This document shows positions 6,913 to 15,580 of a stretch of 64,000 nt of DNA, piece by piece. Location: assembly GCF_039595935.1 (NCBI RefSeq), contig NZ_JBCNKR010000004.1, positions 371,001 through 435,000 of the forward strand, given 5' to 3'. The translations under genes were made by a program, and so were the position numbers. The notes beneath the pieces were generated by a model. That model had not been told where the DNA came from. It did no database searches and was given only the letters and a program-made list of their open reading frames with translations. The DNA is from Flavobacterium sp. (GTDB lineage Bacteria > Bacteroidota > Bacteroidia > Flavobacteriales > Flavobacteriaceae). Within the stretch, counting starts at the first letter, position 1. Each line of letters starts with the position of its first letter.

Positions 6913-8946
6913 CTAAATAGTAAAAGTTACTATTATTTCTGTACCTGCTCCTACTTTGGAGTTTACTTCAAACTGACCTTTTAACGAATTGGTTCTTTCT
7001 TTTATGTTAGATAAACCAATCCCTCTTTTTACTGTATGAATATCGAAGCCTACACCATCGTCGATAATCGACAATTGTAAAACCTCTTTATCTATAAGTT
7101 CAATTTTTACATCTACTTTTGATGCCTGGGCATATTTTTGAATATTTAGAAGTGCTTCCTGAATAATGCGGTAAAAGTTTATTTTATAAATATTTTCGAC
7201 TTTTTCCCATTCGAATTTTTCATCAACAAAATAATTAAAATGCGTTTTGCTTATATCATTCTGACTTTTGATTAAATTAGATAAAAGCGTATTAAAATCA
7301 CTGCTCGCTAAAAATGAATCCTGATTAAGATCGTGAGATATCGATCTAATTTCATTTTCTATATTCTGTAATTCAAAAATGTATTGTTTTCTTTTTTCGA
7401 CAGCTTTTTCATCTGATTTAGAATTAAAAAATCCCAAATTCATCCTTATGCCATATACTTTATTCATTACGCCGTCATGAAGTTCTCTGGCAATTTTATT
7501 TTTTTCTTCTTCTTTTGCGGCGTTAATTTTGTTTTGCTGTTCACTTAAAAGCTGATAAATTTCATCGCTGTCGCTTTGCTGTTGTTTTACAAACCGCAAT
7601 TCTTTATTTTTATATTTTAAGTAAATAGCTACCGAAATGGCTGACAGAATTAAAAAAACTCCAAACGAAATAATCAGAATATAAAAATTCTTCTTGGTTA
7701 AAACTTTGTTTTCATCTTCAACTTTAACCGTTTCATATTCAATTCTGGCATATTTATTATTTGTCCGGCTCTGAACACTGCTTATACTGTCACTAATCGC
7801 AATATATTGATTGGCATAAAAAAGTCTTTTTTTAGCATCAACTCTCGTCAGTAATTTTAATGTATTGAGAGTTTCTTTACTGTTTTTTAATTCAATCGAT
7901 AAATTATAGGCTTCTTTTAAAGTTTTTAAAGATCTTAAGGAATCGTTTTGGGTTAAATAAAACTCTCCTAAATTTATTTTTTTATACATCACATCAGAAG
8001 TATATCCCAAACTGTCAACGATTTTTAAAGATTCCAAAAACATAGATTCTACATTTTTATAGTCTTTATTCAGCATTTTAGAATACGCCATATTCGCTAA
8101 AACAATAGCATAAAGGCGAGGCCAATTTTTCCTTAAATTTTTAGTAAGCAGAGGCCTTAATTCATTAATAGCTTTGGCATGATCTCCTTTTAAATCATAA
8201 AGATTGCAAATATTAATCACGGATGGGATGTTAAAATTATTAACTTCATCACTATCAATATTGCTTTTTTTCATCATCTTCAAATTCAACAATGCCAACT
8301 GATGGTATTTTAAAGCCTGATCGTACATAAACAATTTCTCTAAACAATTCCCCATTAAGGTATTGCAGGAGTATAAAAGCTTTAAATTATCGGAGTTTTT
8401 TAAATAACTTAGCCCTTTTGTAAGTTCGACTTCGCATTCAACAAAATTCCCGTCATAAAAAAGAACATAGGCTTTATTAAAGTGCATTTGCCCTAATTTA
8501 TTGTAATCGTGAATTTTTAAGTAAATTTTTTGAGCCTGAAGATAGTAGAAATAGGCACTGTCTTTTTGAGAGTTCTCGTAACAATCTCCAATAAAATACA
8601 GCGATTTTGCAATTCTGGAACTATCATTTTCTTCTCGTGACAACTTTAAAGCATTTAAACTAGAAGAATGTGATTTTTTTAAATTATTAAGATAGTAATA
8701 TTCTTCGCCTGTCTTTAAGTATAAATTTCGAACCATAGAATCATTTTTTTGGTTCTTTAAAAAGTTCACAAGCGAGTCTAAATATCTTTCTTTTGCTGTT
8801 CCTGAGATTCTATTGTATCGTTCTGTGTTAAAAATGTTTTGATTTAAATTGCCGGTTTTTAATTCAACTTTTTTATTGTAAACCAACAAAACCGCAATTA
8901 CTGCTAAAAGAAATATTGAAAGATATATTTTAAACTTCAACCTCAA
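6913..8946 (-). CDS. TPR-repeat sensor histidine kinase (NarL-type HisKA_3)
   Basis: A 677-residue membrane sensor. An N-terminal hydrophobic segment (residues about 4-22) is followed by several tetratricopeptide repeats over about 50-390, a second membrane helix (YILIISFGVFLILSAISVAI, about 425-445), a coiled coil, the HisKA_3 box ARELHDGVMNKVYG and a C-terminal HATPase (DDGVGF, GIGLSNIKER). The TPR part would face the periplasm. HisKA_3 kinases pair with LuxR-type response regulators, and one lies divergently at 9387-10055. This architecture is common and usually unassigned in flavobacteria. Confidence 0.9.
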   Translation of the reverse strand: MRLKFKIYLSIFLLAVIAVLLVYNKKVELKTGNLNQNIFNTERYNRISGTAKERYLDSLVNFLKNQKNDSMVRNLYLKTGEEYYYLNNLKKSHSSSLNALKLSREENDSSRIAKSLYFIGDCYENSQKDSAYFYYLQAQKIYLKIHDYNKLGQMHFNKAYVLFYDGNFVECEVELTKGLSYLKNSDNLKLLYSCNTLMGNCLEKLFMYDQALKYHQLALLNLKMMKKSNIDSDEVNNFNIPSVINICNLYDLKGDHAKAINELRPLLTKNLRKNWPRLYAIVLANMAYSKMLNKDYKNVESMFLESLKIVDSLGYTSDVMYKKINLGEFYLTQNDSLRSLKTLKEAYNLSIELKNSKETLNTLKLLTRVDAKKRLFYANQYIAISDSISSVQSRTNNKYARIEYETVKVEDENKVLTKKNFYILIISFGVFLILSAISVAIYLKYKNKELRFVKQQQSDSDEIYQLLSEQQNKINAAKEEEKNKIARELHDGVMNKVYGIRMNLGFFNSKSDEKAVEKRKQYIFELQNIENEIRSISHDLNQDSFLASSDFNTLLSNLIKSQNDISKTHFNYFVDEKFEWEKVENIYKINFYRIIQEALLNIQKYAQASKVDVKIELIDKEVLQLSIIDDGVGFDIHTVKRGIGLSNIKERTNSLKGQFEVNSKVGAGTEIIVTFTI

Positions 8947-9049
8947 AACTATACTTTTTTTGTTCAGTTCAAATATAAATTAAATAAAGAAGACTATAAT
9001 ATTTAAATATAAGTATTATAGCCTTCAAAAAATATAACTAAATATCACT

Positions 9050-9286
9050 TTATTTAACTTTTGGATTAAAAGGTTCACCGTCTGGTACTGCTAATTGAGC
9101 ATTTATACTAACTTTTGTTGTATCGGCTGTTTTTGCGCTTGCGGCTGCATCAGCTTCACTTAAATTAACGGCTGTTTCTTTTTTACTTACTGCACTAAGT
9201 TCTTCATTTTCAAAATCGTCATTTGTACAAGCTAAATTTAATAAAAGGATTGCTGTAAGAAGGATGTAGTTTAGTTTATTTTTCAT
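9050..9286 (-). CDS. Small lipoprotein, function unknown
   Basis: A 78-residue protein with a lipoprotein signal peptide and lipobox LLNLAC, so the mature chain begins at Cys20. The remainder is Ala-, Asp- and Lys-rich, without recognisable domain. It lies 103 bases upstream of the TPR kinase gene on the same strand and is divergent from the response regulator gene; it may be a cell-envelope input or a target of that pair, which is inference from position only. Confidence 0.7.
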   Translation of the reverse strand: MKNKLNYILLTAILLLNLACTNDDFENEELSAVSKKETAVNLSEADAAASAKTADTTKVSINAQLAVPDGEPFNPKVK

Positions 9287-9339
9287 GGGTGCCTTTTTTT
9301 ATGTTTTTGCAAAAAAACATTTAAAAAAGTTGCATATTT

Positions 9340-9382
9340 TACGGGAAATCCGTAACATTGTAAAATTTGGATAAATTTTACA
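9340..9382. promoter_or_regulatory. Two adjacent inverted repeats between lipoprotein and regulator genes
   Basis: TACGG-GAAAT-CCGTA at 9340-9354 and TGTAAAATTT-4-AAATTTTACA at 9359-9382 are perfect inverted repeats. The second ends 4 bases before the response regulator start codon, the position of an autoregulatory operator or of a leader that folds over the start. Which protein binds is unknown. Confidence 0.5.
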
Positions 9383-9386
9383 AAAA

Positions 9387-10055
9387 ATGTCACTCACTAT
9401 ATTGATTGTTGATGATCACCCAATGACAGTTGACAGCTATGTTAACCTGCTGTCTGATGATAGTTTTGACACAACCGAACCTACTTTCCTCAAAAAATAC
9501 AATTGCGAAACAGCATACAAAACTATGTTGCTGATGGAAAAACAAAACTCTAAAATTGATTTTGCAATTTTTGATGTTAATCTTCCGTCTTATGAAGAAG
9601 CAAATATTACAGACGGTATAGATTTAGCACTTACGATTAGAAAAACTCATCCTTTGTGTAAGGTTTTATTATTAACCATGCATACAGAAGCTTTTATAGT
9701 AAACAGAATTATAAAATCAATTAACCCTGATGGTTTTATATCTAAAAGCGAAGTTAATTTTGAATCATTCCCGGACATTTGCAAGAAGATTCTAAAAGGC
9801 GAAGTGATTTATAGCGATGAAATTATCAAATCACAAAAAAAGCTGACGCATCGTAACCTGAATTGGGACGAATACGACAGCCAGATTTTAATTTTGCTTT
9901 CACAAGGTGTAAAAACAGTTAATATTCCAAATCACATTCCGCTTTCAATGAGTTCTGTTGAAAAACGAAAAGCGAATATCAAAAGTAATTTGTTATTAGA
10001 AAAAGGCGGCGATACAGAGCTTATAAATAAAGCAAGACAATTAGGCCTTATATAA
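9387..10055 (+). CDS. Two-component response regulator, NarL/LuxR type
   Basis: A 222-residue protein. The receiver domain (1-135) has the acidic pocket VDDHP and phospho-acceptor Asp in FAIFDVNLP near residue 67. It carries an insertion after the acceptor (SYEEANITDG). The C-terminal 60 residues form a LuxR-like helix-turn-helix, weakly conserved but with the ILILLSQGVKTVNIPNHIPLS..SVEKRKANIK pattern. It is divergent from the small lipoprotein and the HisKA_3 TPR kinase, its likely partner. A bidirectional terminator follows. Confidence 0.87.
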   Translation: MSLTILIVDDHPMTVDSYVNLLSDDSFDTTEPTFLKKYNCETAYKTMLLMEKQNSKIDFAIFDVNLPSYEEANITDGIDLALTIRKTHPLCKVLLLTMHTEAFIVNRIIKSINPDGFISKSEVNFESFPDICKKILKGEVIYSDEIIKSQKKLTHRNLNWDEYDSQILILLSQGVKTVNIPNHIPLSMSSVEKRKANIKSNLLLEKGGDTELINKARQLGLI

Positions 10056-10098
10056 GCTTCAAAAAGATAAATTTGAAATCACAAAAAAACACAAAATA

Positions 10099-10134
10099 AA
10101 AAAGGCAGATGAAAAAAAAATTCATCTGCCTTTT
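10099..10134. terminator. Bidirectional terminator between response regulator and metQ
   Basis: A hairpin with 13-bp arms (AAAGGCAGATGAA type) and an A-rich loop lies between convergent genes, with T-runs on both sides. The following 10140-10201 holds only short AT-rich direct repeats of the form AATTAACAATT. Confidence 0.85.
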
Positions 10135-10201
10135 AAAATATATCTAATTATTAATTACAAAAGTTCATTCACAATTAACCATTAACAATTTTACAATTAA
10201 T

Positions 10202-11014
10202 TTACCAGCCTTTTACGGCACCGCCTTTAAACTCACGAATAGCAGCCTGTTCTACTTCCGGAGATTGAAAAGCCTGCAGAAACTGTTTTACTTTTTCTTC
10301 ATTTTTATTGTCTTCTCTACTTACAACTAAGTTTACATAAGGAGATTCTTTATCCTCAATAAACAACGCATCCCTAGACGGAACTAAACCTGCTGCAGAA
10401 GCAAAAGTATTATTAATAATAGCAATAGAAACGTTTGCGTCGTCTAACGCACGAGGCAATTGAGGTGCTTCTAATTCTAATATTTTTAAGTTTTTAGGGT
10501 TACTTACAATATCTGTTACTTTAGGTAATAAACCAACTCCTTCTTTTAATTTTAGCAAACTATTTTTCTGCAAAAGCAATAAGGAACGTCCGCCGTTTGT
10601 TGGGTCATTTGGAATAATAATCGTGCTTTCATTTTGTAATTCCGAAAGTGTTTTTATCTTTTTTGAATAAGCCGCAATCGGATAAACGAATGTATTCCCT
10701 ATAATTGCTAATTTATAACCACGCTGTTTAGACTGCTCATCTAAATATGGTTTATGCTGAAAAGCATTTGCATCGATATCACCCTGACTTAAAGCTTCAT
10801 TTGGAATAACATAATCATTAAAAGAAACTAATTCAACCTCAAGTCCGAATTTCTCTTTGGCAACTTTTTTGGCAGCTTCAGCCACTTTTAATTCCGGTCC
10901 AGAAGCTACACCAACTTTTATAAAATGCGGATCATTATTTTTACTTTTTCCGCAATTAGCTAAAACCAACGATAAAGCTAAAATTCCGGCTGTTTTCAAG
11001 AAATTTATTTTCAT
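10202..11014 (-). CDS. metQ: Methionine ABC transporter substrate-binding lipoprotein MetQ
   Basis: A 270-residue NLPA-family protein. Its lipoprotein signal ends in the lipobox LANC (Cys22). The mature part shows the family features VGVASGPE.KVAEAAKKVAKEKFG, ANAFQHKPYLD and a C-terminal GGAVKGW. It binds methionine (D- or L-) at the outer face of the inner membrane and delivers it to MetI. It is the last gene of the metN-metI-metQ operon, 45 bases after metI. Confidence 0.95.
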   Translation of the reverse strand: MKINFLKTAGILALSLVLANCGKSKNNDPHFIKVGVASGPELKVAEAAKKVAKEKFGLEVELVSFNDYVIPNEALSQGDIDANAFQHKPYLDEQSKQRGYKLAIIGNTFVYPIAAYSKKIKTLSELQNESTIIIPNDPTNGGRSLLLLQKNSLLKLKEGVGLLPKVTDIVSNPKNLKILELEAPQLPRALDDANVSIAIINNTFASAAGLVPSRDALFIEDKESPYVNLVVSREDNKNEEKVKQFLQAFQSPEVEQAAIREFKGGAVKGW

Positions 11015-11059
11015 GACAAATCTATTTTTAATTTTTAATTCCTAATTTTTAATTGATAA

Positions 11060-11713
11060 TTATCTGTGGTCGAAATGCTTTGATAATCGGTCTCCGGCAA
11101 ACTGAATCAGAAATACTAAAACGACCAGTAAAAACAAAACCGAATTCATTGTAACGGCATCATAACCAATATAACCATATTGATAACCAACCTGTCCCAG
11201 TCCGCCTGCTCCAACTGCACCGCCCATTGCAGAATAACCAACTAGTGTAATTAAAGTAATCGAAGCGGCATTTATTAAAGATGGCAAAGCTTCCGGAAGT
11301 AATACTTTATATACAATCTGAAAAGGTGTTGCTCCTAAAGCTCTTGCAGCTTCAATTAATCCTGATGGAAGACTCAATAAACTGTTTTCTACTAAACGGG
11401 CAATAAACGGCGCCGCACCAATACTCAACGGAACCAAAGCAGCACTAACACCAATCGAAGTTCCTACAATGGCACGCGTAAACGGAATCATCCAAACGAT
11501 TAAAATAATGAAAGGAATTGAACGAAATACATTTACTAAAACGGACAATGTTTTGTTTAAAACCGGCTGCTCCAATATTTGATTTTTTCGGGTTAGAAAA
11601 AGCAAAACTCCCGTTGGAAGTCCGATTAAGAAACCGAAAAATCCCGATACAAATGTCATAACAATTGTTTCCCAGGTTCCTTTTAACAATAAGTCTATAA
11701 TAGAATCAGACAT
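11060..11713 (-). CDS. metI: Methionine ABC transporter permease MetI
   Basis: A 217-residue inner-membrane protein of the usual MetI length with about five hydrophobic helices and the ABC-coupling EAA loop ([24 protein letters not shown] near 125-150). Its start overlaps the metN stop by 8 bases, which indicates coupled translation. With MetN and MetQ it forms the high-affinity methionine importer. Confidence 0.95.
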   Translation of the reverse strand: MSDSIIDLLLKGTWETIVMTFVSGFFGFLIGLPTGVLLFLTRKNQILEQPVLNKTLSVLVNVFRSIPFIILIVWMIPFTRAIVGTSIGVSAALVPLSIGAAPFIARLVENSLLSLPSGLIEAARALGATPFQIVYKVLLPEALPSLINAASITLITLVGYSAMGGAVGAGGLGQVGYQYGYIGYDAVTMNSVLFLLVVLVFLIQFAGDRLSKHFDHR

Positions 11714-12737
11714 AACCTATAATTTCTGTTTTAATGTGTTTTGAAATAAAATATTGAATCGCCGCATCATAGTTTTCACGTTTCCCTGATAATTCAATCA
11801 GCATAACGCCAAAATTGACATCTCCAGCCTGATCCATCTGTGCGCTTACGATTTTAAAATTGGTATCAAACAATCTTGATACTTCTGAAATAACAGGCTC
11901 ATTTACAGATTTTCCGGTCATTTCAAGCTTCAATAATGGATTTAAAGTCCCGTTATCTTCTTTTTGCAATTTCTCTTCGTAAACGGCTGGAATTTCCAGA
12001 TGAAGCGACGAAGAAATAAATTCTTTAGTTAGTTCATGTTTGGGGTCTGCAAAAATTTCACCTACACTTCCCTGCTCAATTAGTTTTCCGTGGCTGATAA
12101 CCGCAACTTCATCACAAATTGATTTTACGACTTCCATTTGGTGTGTAATTAATAAAACAGTGATGTTTAAACGACTGTTAATATCTTTAAGCAGATTTAA
12201 AATAGAACGTGTTGTTGCCGGATCAAGCGCACTTGTAGCTTCGTCACACAACAAAACTTTTGGATTATTGGCCAAAGTTCTTGCAATGGCAACTCTTTGT
12301 TTCTGTCCGCCCGAAAGGCTTGCAGGATAATCATTTGCTTTTTCAGACAAACCAACCAATTGCAATAATTCTAAAACGCGTATTTTAATTTCGTTTTTAG
12401 ACGTTCCGGCCAATTCAAGCGGAAAAGCCACATTATCAAAAACAGTTCTTGAAGAAAGCAGGTTAAAATGCTGAAAAATCATTCCTATTTGTCTTCTTTC
12501 AATTGCTAATTCAGCGTTTGAAAGCTGCATTAAGGCTTTTCCATCAACAATAATTTCTCCCGAAGTTGGTCTTTCTAAAAGATTCACACATCGGATAAGT
12601 GTACTTTTCCCAGCTCCGGAAGTTCCTATTACACCAAAGATTTTTCCCGGCGGAACTGTAAGCGAAACATCAGATAGAGCAGAAACAATTCTGTCTTTCT
12701 GGTGAAAAGTTTTGGTAACATTTTTTAATTCAATCAT
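11706..12737 (-). CDS. metN: Methionine ABC transporter ATPase MetN with NIL domain
   Basis: A 343-residue protein if started at the ATG at 12737 ([10 protein letters not shown] follows, the normal family beginning). An upstream in-frame ATG at 12761 is rejected because it lies inside the leader terminator. Walker A is GTSGAGKST, the signature [12 protein letters not shown], and Walker [14 protein letters not shown]. The C-terminal 80 residues are the NIL/ferredoxin-like domain, which in MetN binds methionine and inhibits transport when the cell is replete. The gene is preceded by a leader with a Met/Cys-rich ORF and terminator. Confidence 0.95.
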   Translation of the reverse strand: MIELKNVTKTFHQKDRIVSALSDVSLTVPPGKIFGVIGTSGAGKSTLIRCVNLLERPTSGEIIVDGKALMQLSNAELAIERRQIGMIFQHFNLLSSRTVFDNVAFPLELAGTSKNEIKIRVLELLQLVGLSEKANDYPASLSGGQKQRVAIARTLANNPKVLLCDEATSALDPATTRSILNLLKDINSRLNITVLLITHQMEVVKSICDEVAVISHGKLIEQGSVGEIFADPKHELTKEFISSSLHLEIPAVYEEKLQKEDNGTLNPLLKLEMTGKSVNEPVISEVSRLFDTNFKIVSAQMDQAGDVNFGVMLIELSGKRENYDAAIQYFISKHIKTEIIGYV

Positions 12738-12756
12738 TTGTTCGAATTCAGTTAAA

Positions 12757-12795
12757 AACAAAAAAACCTTTCAAATCTTCATGAAAGGCTTTTTA
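12757..12795 (-). terminator. Leader terminator upstream of metN (candidate attenuator)
   Basis: On the minus strand AGCCTTTCA (12782-12790) pairs with TGAAAGGTT (12765-12773), followed by a seven-T run. It ends about 20 bases before the metN start, so it can only be regulatory. Its 5' arm bases AAGCC (12787-12791) can instead pair with GGCTT at 12817-12821 at the end of the leader ORF, giving an antiterminator. Confidence 0.7.
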
Positions 12796-12814
12796 AATAA
12801 ATCGTATTATATAT

Positions 12815-12904
12815 CTAAGCCAGATCAATTAACTCCATAACTATAACACAGCACATCATACTGGTGTTATAATAATAATTCAAAATCTGGTTCCTGTTTC
12901 TCAT
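12815..12904 (-). CDS. Met/Cys-rich leader peptide of metNIQ (candidate)
   Basis: A 29-codon ORF (ATG at 12904, TAG at 12815) between the promoter box and the leader terminator. It begins MRNRNQ, has Tyr10-Tyr11-Tyr12, then Met16-Met17-Cys18-Cys19 and a further Met23. The Met-Cys codons lie in the loop region of an 8-bp hairpin (12842-12849 with 12864-12871). An outer stem pairs 12885-12890 with 12820-12825 and is mutually exclusive with the antiterminator. This matches ribosome-mediated attenuation responding to charged tRNA-Met/Cys. A protein role is not expected. The peptide could be a chance ORF; translation is not proven. Confidence 0.55.
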   Translation of the reverse strand: MRNRNQILNYYYNTSMMCCVIVMELIDLA

Positions 12905-12912
12905 TTCGAATG

Positions 12913-12920
12913 CAAATTTA
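12913..12920 (-). promoter_or_regulatory. Minus-7 box of the metNIQ leader
   Basis: The minus strand reads TAAATTTG, an exact TAnnTTTG match, 9 bases before the leader ORF start. A TTTG lies about 23 bases further upstream, slightly wider than the normal spacing. Confidence 0.55.
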
Positions 12921-13000
12921 AACAGATAAATTTAATTTTCATGCAAAAAACACAAAACTTTTATTATCCTATCAAAATAATAGATTACTATAACGATTCC

Positions 13001-14002
13001 TTAGTTTTTGGCGCCTGTCTGCATTATTAATTTTTTGCCCTCAGTTTTATTTTCCCGCAATATTGTAAGCGCATTTTTTACAGTTTCTGCATTTAAATCT
13101 CCAATTACAGCAATTGCCGGCGGTGTAATAAATTTATTTTCTAATAAATTAGATAACTCTTTTAAACCGTTTTTATAATAATCATATCTTTTTTCAAGTC
13201 CGTAAGCATAATTGGAAATATTATGAATTGTAGCTCCTTTTGAAAATAAAACATCTCGGGATTCTGAAGTTGAGAAATTAGTTATATCGATATAAATTCC
13301 GTTTATTTTCAATAGTTTAGCTGCCGTTTCAGCAGAAGCATTTCCAACTAAATCAACAACTATATCAAACTTTTTATTTTTATTTAAAGAAAATGCTGTA
13401 TCGTAAACTTCTTCTCTTTTATAATTGATAATCTGCTTCGGCTTTACGCCAATTGCAATCAAAGATTTTATACTATTTACATTTCCAGCCGTTACCGTAA
13501 AATTGGTAAAACCTTTAGCGATAAGAATCTTAATTAAAATATTTCCCACTCCGCCAGCTGCGCCGTTAATAAATATCGAATCTGTTACGGAAACCTTCAT
13601 TCTGTTAAAGGCCTGCAAAGCAGTTAAACCTGCTGACGGAATTACTGCAGCTTCTTCAAAAGAAATGTTTTCGGGTTTGTGTTCTGCAATGGCTTCAGGA
13701 ATACAAATATATTCAGCATAAGTTCCGTTAGACCCCATACTTCCCGATCCGCAGAATACGAAATCACCAATTTTAAAATTGGTCACGTTTTTGCCAATTG
13801 CGGAAACAATTCCAGAAAACTCTCGTCCCAGGATAGGAGAATGTAGAAGCTTTCTTTCCGATCCATTTTCTGTCATTTGGTAATCAATTGGATTGAAACC
13901 CGATGCTATAATTTTGACCTGAATTTGAGAATCCTCAGGTTGTGGCGTTTCAACATTTTCTAATCTAAATTCAAGATTTTGCTGTAATACTACTGCTTTC
14001 AT
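13001..14002 (-). CDS. Zinc-independent MDR family quinone oxidoreductase/enoyl reductase
   Basis: A 333-residue medium-chain reductase when started at MKAVVLQQN (14002); the frame extends 7 codons further to 14023. The N-terminal GroES-like domain is followed by an NADPH Rossmann fold with GAAGGVGNILIK near residue 150. The catalytic and structural zinc cysteine clusters of alcohol dehydrogenases are absent, which points to the quinone oxidoreductase branch. It likely reduces quinones or enones with NADPH. It is separated from its upstream neighbour by a 33-bp palindrome. Confidence 0.88.
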   Translation of the reverse strand: MKAVVLQQNLEFRLENVETPQPEDSQIQVKIIASGFNPIDYQMTENGSERKLLHSPILGREFSGIVSAIGKNVTNFKIGDFVFCGSGSMGSNGTYAEYICIPEAIAEHKPENISFEEAAVIPSAGLTALQAFNRMKVSVTDSIFINGAAGGVGNILIKILIAKGFTNFTVTAGNVNSIKSLIAIGVKPKQIINYKREEVYDTAFSLNKNKKFDIVVDLVGNASAETAAKLLKINGIYIDITNFSTSESRDVLFSKGATIHNISNYAYGLEKRYDYYKNGLKELSNLLENKFITPPAIAVIGDLNAETVKNALTILRENKTEGKKLIMQTGAKN

Positions 14003-14038
14003 TTTTATTGCTCTATTATACAAAAGTAATTCATAACG

Positions 14039-14071
14039 AAACCTGACAGGTTTTAAAAACCTGTCAGGTTT
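14039..14071. repeat. 33-bp perfect palindrome, family C
   Basis: 15-base arms AAACCTGACAGGTTT and its reverse complement are separated by 3 bases. The same 15-3-15 layout occurs at 17139-17171 and 46452-46484, and a near variant at 27135-27165. It lies between two co-directional genes and probably also ends transcription. Confidence 0.85.
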
Positions 14072-14087
14072 AATACTCTTCGAATAT

Positions 14088-15560
14088 TTATTTTAACTTA
14101 AACCATTCGTTCACTTCATTTGCAATTGAATCTTTTATTTCCGGATTTTCAAATTCATTTGAAACAGAATTATACTCGTAATCTTTCTGCCATTTTTTAT
14201 AGTGTAAAGCTACTTTTTCAACAGCATTACAGATGTAAAAAAGTTCTTCGTTTGTCATTATTGGATGCAGTGATAAACGAACCCAGCCCGGTTTATTGGT
14301 TTGATTACGCTGTAATAATTCGTTTGTAATTTCTGCTGATTTCTTTTCATTTATGTTGAAAAGATAATGCGCATAAGTACTCGCACACGACCAGCCGCCG
14401 CGAACCTGAATTCCAAAACGGTCATTTAAAAGCCTTACGATCAGATTATAATGAATATCTTCGATTACAAAAGATACACAGCCAATTCTTTCAGTCGTTA
14501 AATCTCCTAAAATAGATAAACCTTTTATTTTTTGAAGTCTTGAAAAACAGAGATTAAGCAGTTCTTTTTCTCTTTTTTTGATGTTCTCTACTCCCATCTG
14601 CTCTTTTAATTCTAAAGCCAAAGCTGCTCTGATTACCTGCAGAAAACCCGGAGTTCCGCCATCTTCGCGAACTTCAATCACATCGCTGTAACAATATTTT
14701 CCTAAAGGATTGGTCCATTTTACATTTCCGCCTCCCGGATTATCCGGAAAATCAGATTGGTATAATTTTTCATTAAAAACCAAAACGCCGCAAGTTCCGG
14801 GACCGCCTAAGAATTTATGTGGCGAAAAGAAAATAGCATCTAATTGTTCTTCAGGATCTTTTGGATGCATATCAATTTTTACATAAGGCGCCGAAGCTGC
14901 AAAATCAACAAAACAAAGTCCGTCGTTTTGATGCATTATTTTGGCCAATTCATAATAAGGCGTAATAATTCCTGTAACATTCGAACAAGCGGTAAACGAA
15001 CCTATTTTTAAGCTTCGATGAGCATATTTTTTAATCTCTTCAGAAAGAATTTTGGGATCAACCAAATTATTTTCATCTGGAGGCAGAATCACAACCTCAG
15101 CATTCGTTTCATACCAGGAAACCTGATTCGAATGATGCTCCATGTGGGTAATAAAAACGACAGGTTTATCATTTTCATCATACTTTCTTAACCCCAAAAA
15201 GCGCTGTAATTTTGATAAAGCCGCTGTCATTCCGGTTCCTGTAGTTACTAAAACATCTGATTCATTGGCATTAACAGCCTTTTTTATGATGTCTCTGGCA
15301 TGTTGATAAGCGTATGTTGAAGTTTTTCCTGTCTGGCTAGAAAGTGAATGCGTATTGGCAATCATCGGACCAATTTTATTGAGCATAATATCTTCAATGG
15401 GCGTATATAATCTTCCGCTGGCAACCCAATCAGCATATACCAAGTTTTGTTCTCCGTATACCGATTCAAAAGTGTGGTTTATACCAACAGTGTTTTCTCT
15501 AAATTTAAAAAAGTAACATTCTGCTTCAGTTGGTTTTGATGTTGATTCAATAGCATTCAT
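14088..15560 (-). CDS. Class V PLP-dependent aminotransferase (cysteine desulfurase-like)
   Basis: A 490-residue protein. The pyridoxal lysine is in FFSPHKFLGGPGTCG near residue 247, the phosphate-binding TTGTGMTAAL near 105-114, and HMEHHSN near 140. A Cys lies in GGWSCAS near 395, in the position of the desulfurase loop. The fold is that of SufS/NifS-like enzymes, but the protein is about 80 residues longer, mostly at the C-terminus, and resembles stand-alone desulfurase-like proteins of unknown substrate. It is 20 bases downstream of the thioredoxin-like gene and so probably under the same SAM-I riboswitch, which suggests a sulfur-metabolic role. Confidence 0.87.
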   Translation of the reverse strand: MNAIESTSKPTEAECYFFKFRENTVGINHTFESVYGEQNLVYADWVASGRLYTPIEDIMLNKIGPMIANTHSLSSQTGKTSTYAYQHARDIIKKAVNANESDVLVTTGTGMTAALSKLQRFLGLRKYDENDKPVVFITHMEHHSNQVSWYETNAEVVILPPDENNLVDPKILSEEIKKYAHRSLKIGSFTACSNVTGIITPYYELAKIMHQNDGLCFVDFAASAPYVKIDMHPKDPEEQLDAIFFSPHKFLGGPGTCGVLVFNEKLYQSDFPDNPGGGNVKWTNPLGKYCYSDVIEVREDGGTPGFLQVIRAALALELKEQMGVENIKKREKELLNLCFSRLQKIKGLSILGDLTTERIGCVSFVIEDIHYNLIVRLLNDRFGIQVRGGWSCASTYAHYLFNINEKKSAEITNELLQRNQTNKPGWVRLSLHPIMTNEELFYICNAVEKVALHYKKWQKDYEYNSVSNEFENPEIKDSIANEVNEWFKLK

Positions 15561-15580
15561 TTCCTAATCATTTTAATTAA

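Noticed and set aside
12738..12761. Upstream ATG for metN
   Set aside because: It falls within the T-run of the leader terminator; the protein family starts at the ATG at 12737.
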